From Micavibrio aeruginosavorus (GTDB lineage: Bacteria; Pseudomonadota; Alphaproteobacteria; Micavibrionales; Micavibrionaceae): a stretch of 64,000 nucleotides of DNA. Of this stretch, positions 8,376 to 17,868 are shown piece by piece; within the stretch, counting starts at the first letter, position 1; every line of letters starts with the position of its first letter. Location: positions 1,824,342-1,888,341 of the forward strand of contig CP066681.1 in assembly GCA_016432265.1 (NCBI GenBank). The letters are read 5' to 3'. Position numbers and translations under genes: made by a program. The notes beneath the pieces were generated by a model. The model worked only from the letters and a program-made list of their open reading frames with translations, was not told the DNA's origin and made no database searches.

Positions 8376-9881
8376 TTATTGGAAAGCCGGCTCGTTAAAA
8401 GACCTTAATTTCCGGCTGTGGAGCTTGGCAGCGCCAATGTCCCTGAGCATCGCCATTGCCAGCAACCCTACCTGCAAATGCTGCTCAACCCGCTCCCGGT
8501 AAAAACGGTCAGCCATTCCTGGCAGCTTCAACTGGCCGTGCAAAGGCTTGTCCGATACGCACAGCAGAGTGCCATAAGGCACACGGAACCGGAACCCGTT
8601 GGCAGCGATCGTCCCTGACTCCATATCCAGAGCCACCGCCCGGCTTTGACTCAAACGGGCATTCTGCCGAATATGCGGGCGCAGTTCCCAGTTACGGTCG
8701 TCAACAGTCGCCACGGTACCCGTTCTCATAACCTTTTTAAGGTCATAACCGGCCATACCTGTAACCCTGGAAACCGCCTGTTCCAAGGCAATCTGGATCT
8801 CGGAAAGCGCTGGAACCGGGATAGCCGGGTGCAGGTCGCGATAAAGCACATTATCTTCACGCAAATAGCCGTGAGCCAAAACATAGTCGCCCAGATTTTG
8901 CGAATTACGCAACCCAGCACAATGCCCTAACATCAGCCACGCATGAGGCCGCAAGACGGCCACATGATCTGTAATCGTCTTGGCATTCGAAGGGCCGACC
9001 CCGATATTGATCATGGTGATGCCGTTACCATCAGCACGCTTCAAGTGATAGGCCGGCATTTGCGGCAAACGTTTAATCGGCGCACCTGCTTCATCCAGAA
9101 CGGCAAAGCCCGTCATGTTACGGTTGGCCGTTACACGGTTCCCTGGCTCCACAAACGAAGTATATTCAAGACGTTCTTTCTTAAGCTCAGGATTGTCAGT
9201 GGGCTCCATGATATCACGGCAAATTTTCACAAACTCATCAATATAAAACTGATAATTTGTGTAGATAACGTAGTTCTGAAAATGAGCAGCCGCTGTTCCT
9301 GTATAATGTTTTAGCCGCATCAGACTCAGGTCAATACGCGGAGCACGGAACAAGGATAGCGGCGCGGGGTCGCTGGGCTTTTGCACATAAGTGCCGTTTG
9401 CAACCTCGTCATCCATAATGCTCAGGTCAGGTTGATCGAAGGTCAACGGCAGGGCATTGATTTGCTCTGACGTCAGATCTCCCTCAAGATGAAACTCCTC
9501 GCCCAAGGCAAAGTGAATCGGGATAGATGTATCACTGACCCCCACCTCAATCGGCGTATCATGATTCATCAGCAGCAAACGAACCTGCTCAAACAGGTAA
9601 TCCGAAAAAATATCAGGGCGCGTGACAGTGGTTTCATAAATGCCAGGCTTGGATACAAATCCATAAGAAAGACGCGTATCAACCCGCCTGGCAAGATCGG
9701 CCTCCAACCTGATATAGGGGTAGAAACCCTGTATCCGCGTACCGGGAATATTGCCCTTCGCAAACGAATCGAATTGGTTACGCAAATATTCAATATTCGC
9801 GTTGTATATCTCGTTCACGGCATCAATCGCCGCATGTGCATCTTTAAACTTACGGGGTTTGAATTTAGGATTCCTTGTCAT
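8376..9881 (-). CDS. amn: AMP nucleosidase
   Basis: 501 residues, close to the enzyme's usual length. It hydrolyses AMP to adenine and ribose-5-phosphate and so adjusts adenylate pools in the cytoplasm. The N-terminal Amn-specific domain is followed by a nucleoside-phosphorylase-like C-terminal half with GVGPSNAKTITDHVAVLRP, the GHCAGLR motif and DMESGTIAANGFR, which resembles the catalytic region of the family. It is the last gene of the dapF-mtaB-rib-ftsY run, 50 bp after ftsY. Confidence 0.95.
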   Translation of the reverse strand: MTRNPKFKPRKFKDAHAAIDAVNEIYNANIEYLRNQFDSFAKGNIPGTRIQGFYPYIRLEADLARRVDTRLSYGFVSKPGIYETTVTRPDIFSDYLFEQVRLLLMNHDTPIEVGVSDTSIPIHFALGEEFHLEGDLTSEQINALPLTFDQPDLSIMDDEVANGTYVQKPSDPAPLSLFRAPRIDLSLMRLKHYTGTAAAHFQNYVIYTNYQFYIDEFVKICRDIMEPTDNPELKKERLEYTSFVEPGNRVTANRNMTGFAVLDEAGAPIKRLPQMPAYHLKRADGNGITMINIGVGPSNAKTITDHVAVLRPHAWLMLGHCAGLRNSQNLGDYVLAHGYLREDNVLYRDLHPAIPVPALSEIQIALEQAVSRVTGMAGYDLKKVMRTGTVATVDDRNWELRPHIRQNARLSQSRAVALDMESGTIAANGFRFRVPYGTLLCVSDKPLHGQLKLPGMADRFYRERVEQHLQVGLLAMAMLRDIGAAKLHSRKLRSFNEPAFQ

Positions 9882-9931
9882 AGCCCCAATCGTCGCCCAG
9901 AATCAGGGAGATTTCAAGGCGTTCTTGGCAG

Positions 9932-10972
9932 TTAGCGCTGCAAACCCACCAGTGAATCGGAAAAATCCCGGGCTTTGAAGGGTTGCAGGTCTTCAATTCC
10001 TTCTCCCACACCGATCAGATGGATCGGCAAGGCAAAGCGATCTGCCAACCCGATAACCACGCCACCCTTGGCCGAACCGTCCAGCTTGGTGACGACAAGG
10101 CCTGTCACATTCACCATATCGCGGAAAGTTTCGACCTGTGCATGCGCGTTCTGTCCTGTAGTTGAATCCAGAACTAGCAAGGTGGCATGCGGCAAGTTGT
10201 CGTTATGCTTCTTCAACACCCTGATCACTTTCTGCAATTCAGCCATCAGGTTTGATTTGTTGTGCAGACGTCCGGCAGTATCCACCAGCAGGACATCAAC
10301 CCCCTGCCGCTTCGCTGCTTCGTAGGCTTCGAAAGCCACAGCCGCAGCGTCAGATCCAGCGTCCTTGGCAAGGAAAACCGATCCTGTGCGCTCTGCCCAC
10401 ACTTTCAATTGCTCAACGGCTGCGGCGCGGAACGTGTCGCCGGCAGCAATCGCCACGCGTTTGCCTTCACACTGCAAATTATGCGCTATTTTGCCAATCG
10501 TCGTCGTTTTGCCTGCACCATTGACCCCGCAGACAAGAACCACGAACGGCCCTTCGTCTCTGCGATCAAAGGCCAGCGGCACAGCCACAGGCTCCAGAAT
10601 ACGCGCGATACTCTCGGACAGGGCCGCCTTGATTTCATTATCATCCAAATCCTTGCCGAAACGATCCTGTGAAAAATCAGCGATCACACGTGCCGCCGTC
10701 TGTGGCCCCAGATCGGCCGTAATCAGCAACTCCTCCAAGCCATCGAGAGTTTCCTGGTCGAGCTTTCTTTTGGTCAGAAGGTCGGCAATGCCCTGACCAA
10801 GCTTGGTAGAAGACTTGCTCAGCCCCATGCCCAGACGCGAAAGCCATGTCTCACCCGGGCGATCTCCTTCCCGCGGCGGCAGGGATGGCTCCGGATGCTT
10901 TTCTGCCACAGGCTCGATTACCCCAACCGGCGCAGCCTGCGAATCCTGTTTCTTGTCTTTACGCCAGAACAT
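9932..10972 (-). CDS. ftsY: signal recognition particle receptor FtsY
   Basis: 346 residues. It is the SRP GTPase receptor that docks Ffh-ribosome complexes at the inner membrane. A short acidic/proline-rich N-terminal region of about 45 residues precedes the N domain. Then come the G domain with [10 protein letters not shown] (P loop), [24 protein letters not shown] and [10 protein letters not shown], ending in [12 protein letters not shown]. There is no long membrane-binding A domain, as in other alphaproteobacteria. It begins 18 bp after ribH ends. Confidence 0.97.
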   Translation of the reverse strand: MFWRKDKKQDSQAAPVGVIEPVAEKHPEPSLPPREGDRPGETWLSRLGMGLSKSSTKLGQGIADLLTKRKLDQETLDGLEELLITADLGPQTAARVIADFSQDRFGKDLDDNEIKAALSESIARILEPVAVPLAFDRRDEGPFVVLVCGVNGAGKTTTIGKIAHNLQCEGKRVAIAAGDTFRAAAVEQLKVWAERTGSVFLAKDAGSDAAAVAFEAYEAAKRQGVDVLLVDTAGRLHNKSNLMAELQKVIRVLKKHNDNLPHATLLVLDSTTGQNAHAQVETFRDMVNVTGLVVTKLDGSAKGGVVIGLADRFALPIHLIGVGEGIEDLQPFKARDFSDSLVGLQR

Positions 10973-10990
10973 AAAAATTATCTCTCCGTC

Positions 10991-11416
10991 TTACTGAAAT
11001 CGTCTCTTCAGTTTCAACATCTCAATCGCTGCGCGAGCCGCTTCGCCACCCTTGTTCTTACGGGTTATGTCGGCGCGCGCCAGCGCCTGCGCCTCATTTT
11101 CTACCGTCAGGATCGCATTGCCCAAGGCCAGATCATGTTCCAGCACCAGTTGGTAAACACCATGTGCGCTTTCATTTTGCACGACATCATAATGTGTGGT
11201 TTCACCGCGAATAATGCAGCCCAGAACAACAAATGCGGCATAATCGCCCTTTGTAATGGCAAAATTGAGCGCCGCCGGAATCTCCAGCGCGCCCGGCACC
11301 GTTACGACAGTGGGTTCGACATCATGACGCACCAGCTCTTTGCGCGCGCCATCCAGCAACATATCGTTGATGTGATTATAATAACGCGCCTCAATAATCA
11401 AAACACGGTCTGTCAT
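10991..11416 (-). CDS. ribH: 6,7-dimethyl-8-ribityllumazine synthase
   Basis: 141 residues, normal length. It condenses the pyrimidine intermediate with dihydroxybutanone phosphate to give lumazine, the penultimate step of riboflavin synthesis. Seen: the N-terminal ARYYNHI substrate segment, VPGALEIP, and [12 protein letters not shown] with the catalytic His pocket. It overlaps the end of ribB by 4 bp, which points to translational coupling. Confidence 0.96.
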   Translation of the reverse strand: MTDRVLIIEARYYNHINDMLLDGARKELVRHDVEPTVVTVPGALEIPAALNFAITKGDYAAFVVLGCIIRGETTHYDVVQNESAHGVYQLVLEHDLALGNAILTVENEAQALARADITRKNKGGEAARAAIEMLKLKRRFQ

Positions 11417-12036
11417 GCGGCCTGCCCTCTCTCCAGATTCTGCCTGTATTCCACTAATCCTGCGATCGTTCCAATCTTCAATCCATGCATCTTGGCAAAA
11501 TCAAGAAGCTCCGGCAATCGCGCCATACTGCCATTATCGTTCATGATTTCACAGATTACGGCCGCTGGCGGAAGGCCTGCTATACGAGTCAGATCGACAG
11601 CAGCTTCTGTATGCCCTTGGCGATTAAAAATCCCACCCTCCCGGGCCCGCAGCGGAAAAACGTGGCCGGGACTGACGATATCGGAGGGCGATGACTCCGT
11701 CGACACGGCTGTAGCTATCGTATGGGCGCGATCAGCCGCCGATATTCCAGTCGTTATGCCGTAACGGGCGCCGATGGAAACAGTGAAGGCGGTCTGCTGG
11801 CTTGATTGGTTATCTTCCACCATCAACGGCAAACCCAGGCGATCTATCATCTCTCCCGCCATTGGCATACAGATCAATCCACGGCCAAAACGCGCCATGA
11901 AATTTATAGCCTGTGGCGTCACATGCGCAGCCGCCATGATCAGATCGCCTTCATTTTCACGCGACTCATCATCGATCAGGATAACCATATGCCCCTGTGC
12001 GATTTCTAAGATCAGTTCTTCTATGGCGTTTATCAT
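11413..12036 (-). CDS. ribB: 3,4-dihydroxy-2-butanone-4-phosphate synthase
   Basis: 207 residues, only the DHBP synthase domain; the GTP cyclohydrolase II (RibA) half often fused in alphaproteobacteria is absent. It converts ribulose-5-phosphate to the four-carbon riboflavin precursor. Seen: the metal/substrate loop [24 protein letters not shown] and [16 protein letters not shown]. It overlaps both ribE and ribH by 4 bp. RibA and RibD must be encoded elsewhere. Confidence 0.96.
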   Translation of the reverse strand: MINAIEELILEIAQGHMVILIDDESRENEGDLIMAAAHVTPQAINFMARFGRGLICMPMAGEMIDRLGLPLMVEDNQSSQQTAFTVSIGARYGITTGISAADRAHTIATAVSTESSPSDIVSPGHVFPLRAREGGIFNRQGHTEAAVDLTRIAGLPPAAVICEIMNDNGSMARLPELLDFAKMHGLKIGTIAGLVEYRQNLERGQAA

Positions 12037-12629
12037 GCCGCATCCCGCCCCAAAATACGCGCTACATAACGAGCCAATTGATCGACTTCCAGATTGATTT
12101 GCGTCCCTTCATCCCAAAGATGGATATTCGTAACTTTCCAGGTATGCGGGATGATGCAAACGCCAAAAACAGAACCCTCGACTTCGTTAACGGTTAACGA
12201 TATGCCGTTCAACGCCACAGAACCCTTGGGAGAAATATACCGGGCTAAATAATCTGGCACGCGGATTTCGAATCGCCAAGAATCTCCATCCGGCCTGACG
12301 CTTTCGACAAGAGCAACACCATCGACATGCCCGGAAACCATATGACCGCCCAGTTCATCGCCTAGGCGCAGTGATGTCTCAATGTTTATCAGCGTATCGA
12401 TATCCCAGTTTTTCAAGGTCGTTAGCGCCATCGTTTCGGCAGCGACATCAAATGTCAGCGTATCCCGTGATTTTTCAACCAGCGTCAGGCAACAACCATC
12501 ACATGCCACAGACGCGCCAATTTGCAGGGAAGCAATGTTGATATCCGTGCTCAACGTAACACGGCGGCTTTTGTTGCCTTCGGCAATCGCTATAACCTTG
12601 CCGGTTCCTATGATAATACCTGTAAACAT
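12033..12629 (-). CDS. ribE: riboflavin synthase, alpha chain
   Basis: 198 residues. It dismutates two lumazines to riboflavin. Two tandem lumazine-binding beta-barrel domains are visible: the first begins [12 protein letters not shown] with the DGCCLTL strand, the second begins at [12 protein letters not shown] with the [11 protein letters not shown] strand. The start codon overlaps the stop of mtaB (TGATG). No FMN-riboswitch-like leader can exist here because the gene begins inside the operon. Confidence 0.96.
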   Translation of the reverse strand: MFTGIIIGTGKVIAIAEGNKSRRVTLSTDINIASLQIGASVACDGCCLTLVEKSRDTLTFDVAAETMALTTLKNWDIDTLINIETSLRLGDELGGHMVSGHVDGVALVESVRPDGDSWRFEIRVPDYLARYISPKGSVALNGISLTVNEVEGSVFGVCIIPHTWKVTNIHLWDEGTQINLEVDQLARYVARILGRDAA

Positions 12630-13879
12630 CAGATACGCTCTCCATATAATCTTCCGCCTTCCAGACGCGTAATCATAACGTCATGGAGGCATCCCTGCTC
12701 TGCCAGGAAATCAAGGTGAACTTCAGCAAAATGCTCGGTGCGACCAACGCTGTTCTGCTCGACAATCACCTGTCGCCGCCGATTCAACTGAGATCTCATA
12801 AATTGATGCAATTGCCTGTCACCCAATTCACGTAAGCGGGCAGCTCGTTCTTTGCGGGCAGATGGATCGATTTGCGGCATGCGGGCCGCAGGCGTTCCCT
12901 CACGCTCGGAATACGGGAAGACATGCAAAAACGTCAAATCGCACTCCTCGACTATTTTCAGAGTATTTGCAAACATGTCTTCAGTTTCCGTCGGGAACCC
13001 CGCGATAACATCAGCGCCGAAAGCTATTTCAGGCCGAAGGGCCCGCGCCTTCCGGCAGACATCAATTACATCCTGCCGCAAGTGCCGACGTTTCATCCGT
13101 TTCAGGATCATATCATCTCCAGCCTGCAGGCTTAGATGCAAATGCGGCATTAGACGTGGCTCATGTTCGATCAGATGCCACAGATCGTCGTCAATCTCGA
13201 CGGGATCCAGAGACGACAGGCGTACGCGCGGCAACTCCGGCGCCAGCGCCAGCATCCGACGCATCATCTGCCCCAGCGTGGGTTGCCCGGGCAAATCGTG
13301 ACCGTAAGACGTCACATCAACTCCCGTAAAAACAATTTCCTTGTAGCCTGCCCCCACAAGGTGGCGCACCTGATCAACGATCGCGCCGATAGGCACGGAT
13401 CGCGAATTACCACGACCATAGGGAATAATGCAGAAAGTGCAGCGATGATCACAACCGTTTTGCACTTGCAAGAAAGCGCGTGTATGCCCTTCAAACCCAT
13501 CGACCAGATGACTTGCCGTTTCTTTCACGGCCATAATGTCATTGACGATGATTTTTTCTTCTGACGGCGCCCCCCATGTCTCAGGCTTTAACTTCAGGTC
13601 GTTGCCGATCACCTGATCGACTTCAGGCATGGCTCCGAAGCCATGAGGGTCTATCTGGGCGGCACAGCCCGTGACGATGATGCGGGCTTCCGGATTTTCA
13701 CGACGGGCGCGGCGAATAGCCTGTCTGGCCTGACGTTCGGCTTCCTTGGTGACCGAACAGGTGTTGAAAATGATCGCATTTTCGATCCCCGCATTCCGCG
13801 CATGAGTCCGCATCACCTCAGACTCATAGGTGTTGAGGCGGCATCCAAAAGTCACCAGCTCGGGATCCGTTTTTGCCAT
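12629..13879 (-). CDS. mtaB: tRNA t6A37 methylthiotransferase MtaB
   Basis: A 416-residue radical-SAM enzyme that adds a methylthio group to t6A37 of ANN-decoding tRNAs. The N-terminal MTTase domain has TFGCRLNTYESEVM and NTCSVTKEAERQ with cluster cysteines. The radical-SAM motif is CDHRCTFC in the middle. A TRAM-like C-terminal region closes the protein. The opening GCRLN pattern distinguishes MtaB from MiaB. It starts 11 bp after dapF ends and overlaps ribE by one base. Confidence 0.95.
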   Translation of the reverse strand: MAKTDPELVTFGCRLNTYESEVMRTHARNAGIENAIIFNTCSVTKEAERQARQAIRRARRENPEARIIVTGCAAQIDPHGFGAMPEVDQVIGNDLKLKPETWGAPSEEKIIVNDIMAVKETASHLVDGFEGHTRAFLQVQNGCDHRCTFCIIPYGRGNSRSVPIGAIVDQVRHLVGAGYKEIVFTGVDVTSYGHDLPGQPTLGQMMRRMLALAPELPRVRLSSLDPVEIDDDLWHLIEHEPRLMPHLHLSLQAGDDMILKRMKRRHLRQDVIDVCRKARALRPEIAFGADVIAGFPTETEDMFANTLKIVEECDLTFLHVFPYSEREGTPAARMPQIDPSARKERAARLRELGDRQLHQFMRSQLNRRRQVIVEQNSVGRTEHFAEVHLDFLAEQGCLHDVMITRLEGGRLYGERI

Positions 13880-13890
13880 GCGGCTTTGTA

Positions 13891-14715
13891 CTAGGATTTC
13901 AAGATTCCGTCAAATACGTATGTGGTGGGCCCCGTCATCAGGATATGATTGTCTTCCGCCCGCCATTCCAGCAGCAAACTGCCGCCATCCAGCACGATCT
14001 CAGCCTTCCGCCCGGTCAACCCGCGCCGCGCCGCCGCCACAATGGTGGCGCATGCGCCTGAACCGCAAGCCTGTGTGACACCCGTCCCCCGTTCCCAAAC
14101 GCGGACACGAATTGTCTCAGGCGTCAGCACTTCGGCAAATTCGACGTTGGTTCGTTGCGGGAACAGAACATGGTTCTCCACTTCCGGCCCCCATTTTTCT
14201 ATATCGACCCTGGAGACATCATCGACAAAAAAAACCGTATGCGGGTTGCCCACATTCACCGCCACTGGCTCGGTCATCGTCTGACGACCATGCAGGATCC
14301 CGAGATTCAAGGTGTCACATTCACGCGACAGCGGTATCTGATCCCAGCGCGTTCGCGGCTCGCCCATGTCCACCTGTATCAGATCACCCACCTTCTTTGC
14401 AGGCAGCAACCCGGCAACAGTTTCAATCACGCAGCGATCCGCTCCCTTTTGCTTCATGTATAAGGCCGACACGCAGCGCGTACCGTTGCCACAGGCACCC
14501 GCTTCAGATCCATCGGGGTTGTAAATACGCATAAAAAGGTCGGCGTGCGGCTGCCGCGGCGATTCCATAACCAAAACCTGATCGCACCCCACCCCTCGGC
14601 GGCGGTCGGCTATTGTCTGTGCCTGAGTGGGTGTGATGGCGTCTCCGCCCTGCGTCAGGTCAATCACAACAAAATCATTGCCCAACCCGTGCATTTTCGT
14701 GAAATGAATCGTCAT
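13891..14715 (-). CDS. dapF: diaminopimelate epimerase
   Basis: 274 residues, full length. It interconverts LL- and meso-diaminopimelate for lysine and peptidoglycan synthesis. The two symmetry-related catalytic cysteines are in ACGNGTRCV and ACGSGACAT. The N-terminus MHGLGNDFVVID is typical. It is the first gene of the minus-strand run; its promoter should lie in the 149-bp gap to the divergent gene at 14865, which is AT-rich around 14770-14800. Confidence 0.97.
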   Translation of the reverse strand: MTIHFTKMHGLGNDFVVIDLTQGGDAITPTQAQTIADRRRGVGCDQVLVMESPRQPHADLFMRIYNPDGSEAGACGNGTRCVSALYMKQKGADRCVIETVAGLLPAKKVGDLIQVDMGEPRTRWDQIPLSRECDTLNLGILHGRQTMTEPVAVNVGNPHTVFFVDDVSRVDIEKWGPEVENHVLFPQRTNVEFAEVLTPETIRVRVWERGTGVTQACGSGACATIVAAARRGLTGRKAEIVLDGGSLLLEWRAEDNHILMTGPTTYVFDGILKS

Positions 14716-14864
14716 CGCCCGGCCCTTTCAAATACGCCGCCATCATATCGCCTGATCGCGCTTTCGCAACATTATTATAATTTTCTCATAATGATTGCGT
14801 TACTCAAAAGCCACCATTAATCTTCTGTACTGATAAGAAAAAAAACTAAACAGGGACTAATTTT

Positions 14865-15749
14865 ATGCATATTGCACTCCGCCGCCTCGCAGCGGGAATT
14901 CTACGCATCGCCATCAATGTTCTGCCGGATCCGGACGGTCACCCCCGGCCGCCAACAATTGCCCAACTGGCAAGACGCAGCGACCCTGTAAAAATCAGGC
15001 TGAATGAAAGATCTCTTGATTATAGAATCTCACAGCAGGAATTAGCCCACATTTTCCGGCCGCGCAGCAATGCCTATCAGGTCGCCGTTTCCAGCCGCGC
15101 GATCGAGATACGCAGTCTGGCCGGCTACAACACCTCAGGCAACCATCAAGAAGTCCACGGCCACGGCGCGACAAAGGTCGTTTACGGGGGAAAACAGCTT
15201 AATCTGTATATCAATGAAAACCTGATGGGCATCTTTTCAGGCACCGGATCGGTTATCTCGCGCATGAAAAATGCAATCGACCATGTCTGCAATACAATCG
15301 TGAACATCCCGAAAGCGCTGGTCAGCGCCAAAGCGCTCAAAGGGCTTGTTGTCAAAGCCCACGATCACGAAGAACCAGGGTCGCTATGCGAAATAGCTAT
15401 CGTCGCGCAGACGCCTGTTGTCAGCGACGACCCCCGACGTGTTGTCTTTATCATACAAGCCGAGCAAATGCGCGGGCATAATACCGATCATCCAGTCATC
15501 CTGCGTCAAATCTTCAGGCCGGTGGTCGACGGGGCGGGCCAAGTCACCGGAACACAGCGGATTGACCCGGCATCGCCCGACGCAGAGCGCGAAGTGCTGC
15601 GCTTTCTGATCTTCAGCAAGCTGCTTATGAACCAGATGCTTTCAAGTCAACCCATTGATATTGCAGGTAATTTAAAATCAGTCGCGAACCTGCCCCTTGA
15701 TAAAAACGCCAAGATCAGGGATTACCTGAGTTTCCAGCCCCCGGCATAG
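14865..15749 (+). CDS. unknown protein
   Basis: 294 residues. I do not recognise it. The N-terminus (ALRRLAAGILRIAINVL) is an amphipathic, Arg-rich helix rather than a clear signal peptide. A Gly/His-rich turn GNHQEVHGHGATKVVYGG lies near residue 90. The rest looks mixed alpha/beta with no membrane segment. It is monocistronic, 147 bp before ffh on the same strand, with its own ffh promoter in between. Codon use looks like that of the neighbours. Confidence 0.7.
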   Translation: MHIALRRLAAGILRIAINVLPDPDGHPRPPTIAQLARRSDPVKIRLNERSLDYRISQQELAHIFRPRSNAYQVAVSSRAIEIRSLAGYNTSGNHQEVHGHGATKVVYGGKQLNLYINENLMGIFSGTGSVISRMKNAIDHVCNTIVNIPKALVSAKALKGLVVKAHDHEEPGSLCEIAIVAQTPVVSDDPRRVVFIIQAEQMRGHNTDHPVILRQIFRPVVDGAGQVTGTQRIDPASPDAEREVLRFLIFSKLLMNQMLSSQPIDIAGNLKSVANLPLDKNAKIRDYLSFQPPA

Positions 15750-15762
15750 CCGCCGAGTTTCC

Positions 15763-15791
15763 TTGACTTCCGGGGTCTAACCCCCTATTTT
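15763..15791 (+). promoter_or_regulatory. sigma-70-type promoter of ffh
   Basis: TTGACT at 15763-15768 and TATTTT at 15786-15791 are separated by exactly 17 nt. It lies about 105 nt upstream of the ffh ATG and is the best promoter match seen upstream of the ffh-rpsP-rimM-trmD block. Confidence 0.6.
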
Positions 15792-15842
15792 CCCTGCAAA
15801 TCTCAGGGACACTGTCGTTTTGAAGCAGTGCTTTCGGGTACA

Positions 15843-15872
15843 CCGCAGTCGGCGAAGTTACGCTCACTGCGG
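15843..15872 (+). promoter_or_regulatory. hairpin in the ffh leader
   Basis: Arms CCGCAGT (15843-15849) and ACTGCGG (15866-15872) with an inner GCG/CGC pair form a stable stem-loop in the predicted 5' UTR, 25 nt before the ffh start. It could be a leader structure; the function is not known. Confidence 0.5.
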
Positions 15873-15896
15873 CAAAAATGTTTTTGAGGATTTTTG

Positions 15897-17345
15897 ATGT
15901 TTGAGTCATTAGGCCAGAAACTCGGCAAGGTATTCACAGGGCTGCGCGGCAAAGGCGCCCTGAAAGAAGACGATGTCAATGACGCGATGCGCGAAATTCG
16001 CGTGGCGCTGCTTGAGGCCGATGTCGCTCTGCCTGTCGTCAAAGCCTTTATCGAAACCGTCAAAACCAAAGCCATCGGCCAGGAAGTTATCGCTTCCGTG
16101 ACCCCGGCGCAGCAAGTCGTCAAAATCGTTCACGATGCCCTCGTCGAAATGCTGGGCAGTGAAACCGCAGAGCTGAAATTCACCGCACCGCCGTCCGTTT
16201 ACCTGATGGTGGGTCTGCAGGGTTCCGGTAAAACAACCAGCACCGCCAAAATCGCCCGTATGCTGAGCGAGAAACAGCGCAAGAAAGTGCTGATGGCCTC
16301 GCTCGACGTATACCGCCCTGCCGCGCAGGAACAACTGCGCCAGTTGGGTGCGCAGACGGATATCGCCACGCTGCCGATCCTTGCAGGACAAAAACCCGCC
16401 GAAATTACCAAGCGCGCGCTGGAAGCCGGGTGCCTTGAAGGTTTTGATGTCGTTATCCTCGATACCGCTGGCCGTCTGGCCATCGACGAAGAGATGATGG
16501 CCGAAGTGGCACTGGTGCGCGATTTGGCCAAGCCGGTGGAAACCCTGCTGGTTGCAGACGCCATGACCGGCCAGGACGCCGTCAACGTCGCCAAGGCGTT
16601 CGAAGATAAAGTCGGTCTGAGTGGGATCATTCTCACCCGCGTCGATGGTGACGCCCGTGGCGGCGCTGCCCTTTCGATGAAGTCCGTCACTGGCAAACCC
16701 GTGAAGTTTTTGGGTACAGGTGAAAAATCGGATGCGCTGGAGCCCTTTCACCCCGACCGTATCGCGGGCCGCATCCTTGGCATGGGTGATGTTGTTTCCC
16801 TCGTCGAAAAAGCGATTGAGACCGTCGACCAGAACGAAGCCGAAGAAATGGCGCGCAAGTTCCAGAAAGGCCAGTTCGATTTCAACGATCTGCTGATGCA
16901 GATGCGTCAAATGCAAAAAATGGGCGGCGTGCAAAGCCTGGTCAAGATGCTGCCTGGTCTGGGTGAAATGGCGTCCAAACTGGACGAGGCTGGCGTCGAC
17001 GACAAGATCATCAAGCGTCAGGAAGCGATTATCCTTTCAATGACGCCGCAAGAACGCAGCAAGCCGGAAATCCTGAACGCCTCGCGCAAACGCCGGATTG
17101 CCGAAGGTTGCGGCATGACCGTGCAAGATGTGAACAAGCTCTACAAACAACTGCAACAGATGCAAACCGTCATGAAGCGTATGAAAAAGATGGGCATGGG
17201 CAAAATGGCGGGCATGATGCAAGGATTAATGAACGACAAGGATAAAGAAATCATGGCCGAACGCATGCAGGCACAAGGATTTAAAGGACTACCGGGCAAC
17301 GGCGGAGACTTCCTCGGCGCCAACCCGTTTTTGAAAAAGAAATAA
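15897..17345 (+). CDS. ffh: signal recognition particle protein Ffh
   Basis: 482 residues. It is the SRP54 GTPase that binds signal sequences and 4.5S RNA. An N domain precedes the G domain with GLQGSGKTTST (P loop), DVYRPAAQEQL, DTAGRLAIDEE and TRVDGDARGGA. The C-terminal M domain is methionine-rich (for example QMRQMQKMGG). The ATG at 15897 is used rather than the TTG at 15894. It heads the conserved ffh-rpsP-rimM-trmD-rplS order. Confidence 0.98.
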   Translation: MFESLGQKLGKVFTGLRGKGALKEDDVNDAMREIRVALLEADVALPVVKAFIETVKTKAIGQEVIASVTPAQQVVKIVHDALVEMLGSETAELKFTAPPSVYLMVGLQGSGKTTSTAKIARMLSEKQRKKVLMASLDVYRPAAQEQLRQLGAQTDIATLPILAGQKPAEITKRALEAGCLEGFDVVILDTAGRLAIDEEMMAEVALVRDLAKPVETLLVADAMTGQDAVNVAKAFEDKVGLSGIILTRVDGDARGGAALSMKSVTGKPVKFLGTGEKSDALEPFHPDRIAGRILGMGDVVSLVEKAIETVDQNEAEEMARKFQKGQFDFNDLLMQMRQMQKMGGVQSLVKMLPGLGEMASKLDEAGVDDKIIKRQEAIILSMTPQERSKPEILNASRKRRIAEGCGMTVQDVNKLYKQLQQMQTVMKRMKKMGMGKMAGMMQGLMNDKDKEIMAERMQAQGFKGLPGNGGDFLGANPFLKKK

Positions 17346-17380
17346 TCGGTTTAACCAAGGCTACCTAAAGGAGAAAATAC

Positions 17381-17803
17381 ATGGCCCTCAAACTGAGAAT
17401 GTCCCGTCAGGGGCGCAAAAATCTGGCTTTCTATCACATCGTCGTGGCAGACAGCCGTGCCGCCCGTGATGGCAAATTCGTAGAAAAAATCGGCGTTTAC
17501 GATCCGCGCCTGCCCCAAGGCAATGAAAAACGTGTCGTACTGAACACCGAGCGCATCAAATACTGGCTGAGCCAAGGTGCGCAGCCTTCAGAACGCGTCG
17601 CGATTTTCCTCGGCAAGGCTGGCCTCACACCCATGCCGGCGCAATTCAACCGCCCGAAAAAATCGGCGCCGAAAGCCAAAACCGTTGCCCGTCTGGAAGA
17701 GAAAGCCGCGAAAAAGGCTGCTGCTGAAGAGGCCGCCAAGGCTGCTACTGAAGCCGCCGCCGCTCCGAAGGAAGAGCCTGCCGCTGAAACGCCTGCGGAG
17801 TAA
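17381..17803 (+). CDS. rpsP: 30S ribosomal protein S16
   Basis: 140 residues. The N-terminal about 80 residues are the S16 core (LRMSRQGRKNLAFYHIVVAD...ERIKYWLSQGAQPSERV). The last about 55 residues form an Ala/Lys/Glu-rich tail of the kind found in alphaproteobacterial S16. AAAGGAG stands 7 nt before the ATG. In most relatives rimM would follow directly; here a repeat and a DUF559 domain come first. Confidence 0.97.
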   Translation: MALKLRMSRQGRKNLAFYHIVVADSRAARDGKFVEKIGVYDPRLPQGNEKRVVLNTERIKYWLSQGAQPSERVAIFLGKAGLTPMPAQFNRPKKSAPKAKTVARLEEKAAKKAAAEEAAKAATEAAAAPKEEPAAETPAE

Positions 17804-17814
17804 TCACCTTTTAT

Positions 17815-17868
17815 CCCCCCTCTCCCCTTTGGGAGAGGGTTGGGGCGAGGGAGAAACAGCGGGAAGCC
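17815..17868 (+). repeat. palindromic repeat copy A (upstream of the DUF559 domain)
   Basis: A 9-bp perfect hairpin (17818-17826 with 17831-17839, 4-nt loop) is followed by a G-rich tail TTGGGGCGAGGGA and a segment AAACAG...GAAGCC that runs into the ATG of the DUF559 frame. The hairpin, tail and ATG context are repeated as copy B about 334 bp downstream. Confidence 0.85.

Noticed and set aside
12629-14865. FMN riboswitch for the riboflavin genes
   Set aside because: No RFN-like conserved segments were seen upstream of dapF or mtaB, and ribE starts inside mtaB's stop.
15909-16934. Long open frame on the minus strand across ffh (341 codons)
   Set aside because: It is antisense to a highly conserved gene, has His/Gly/Phe-rich composition typical of reverse-frame translation and no ribosome site.
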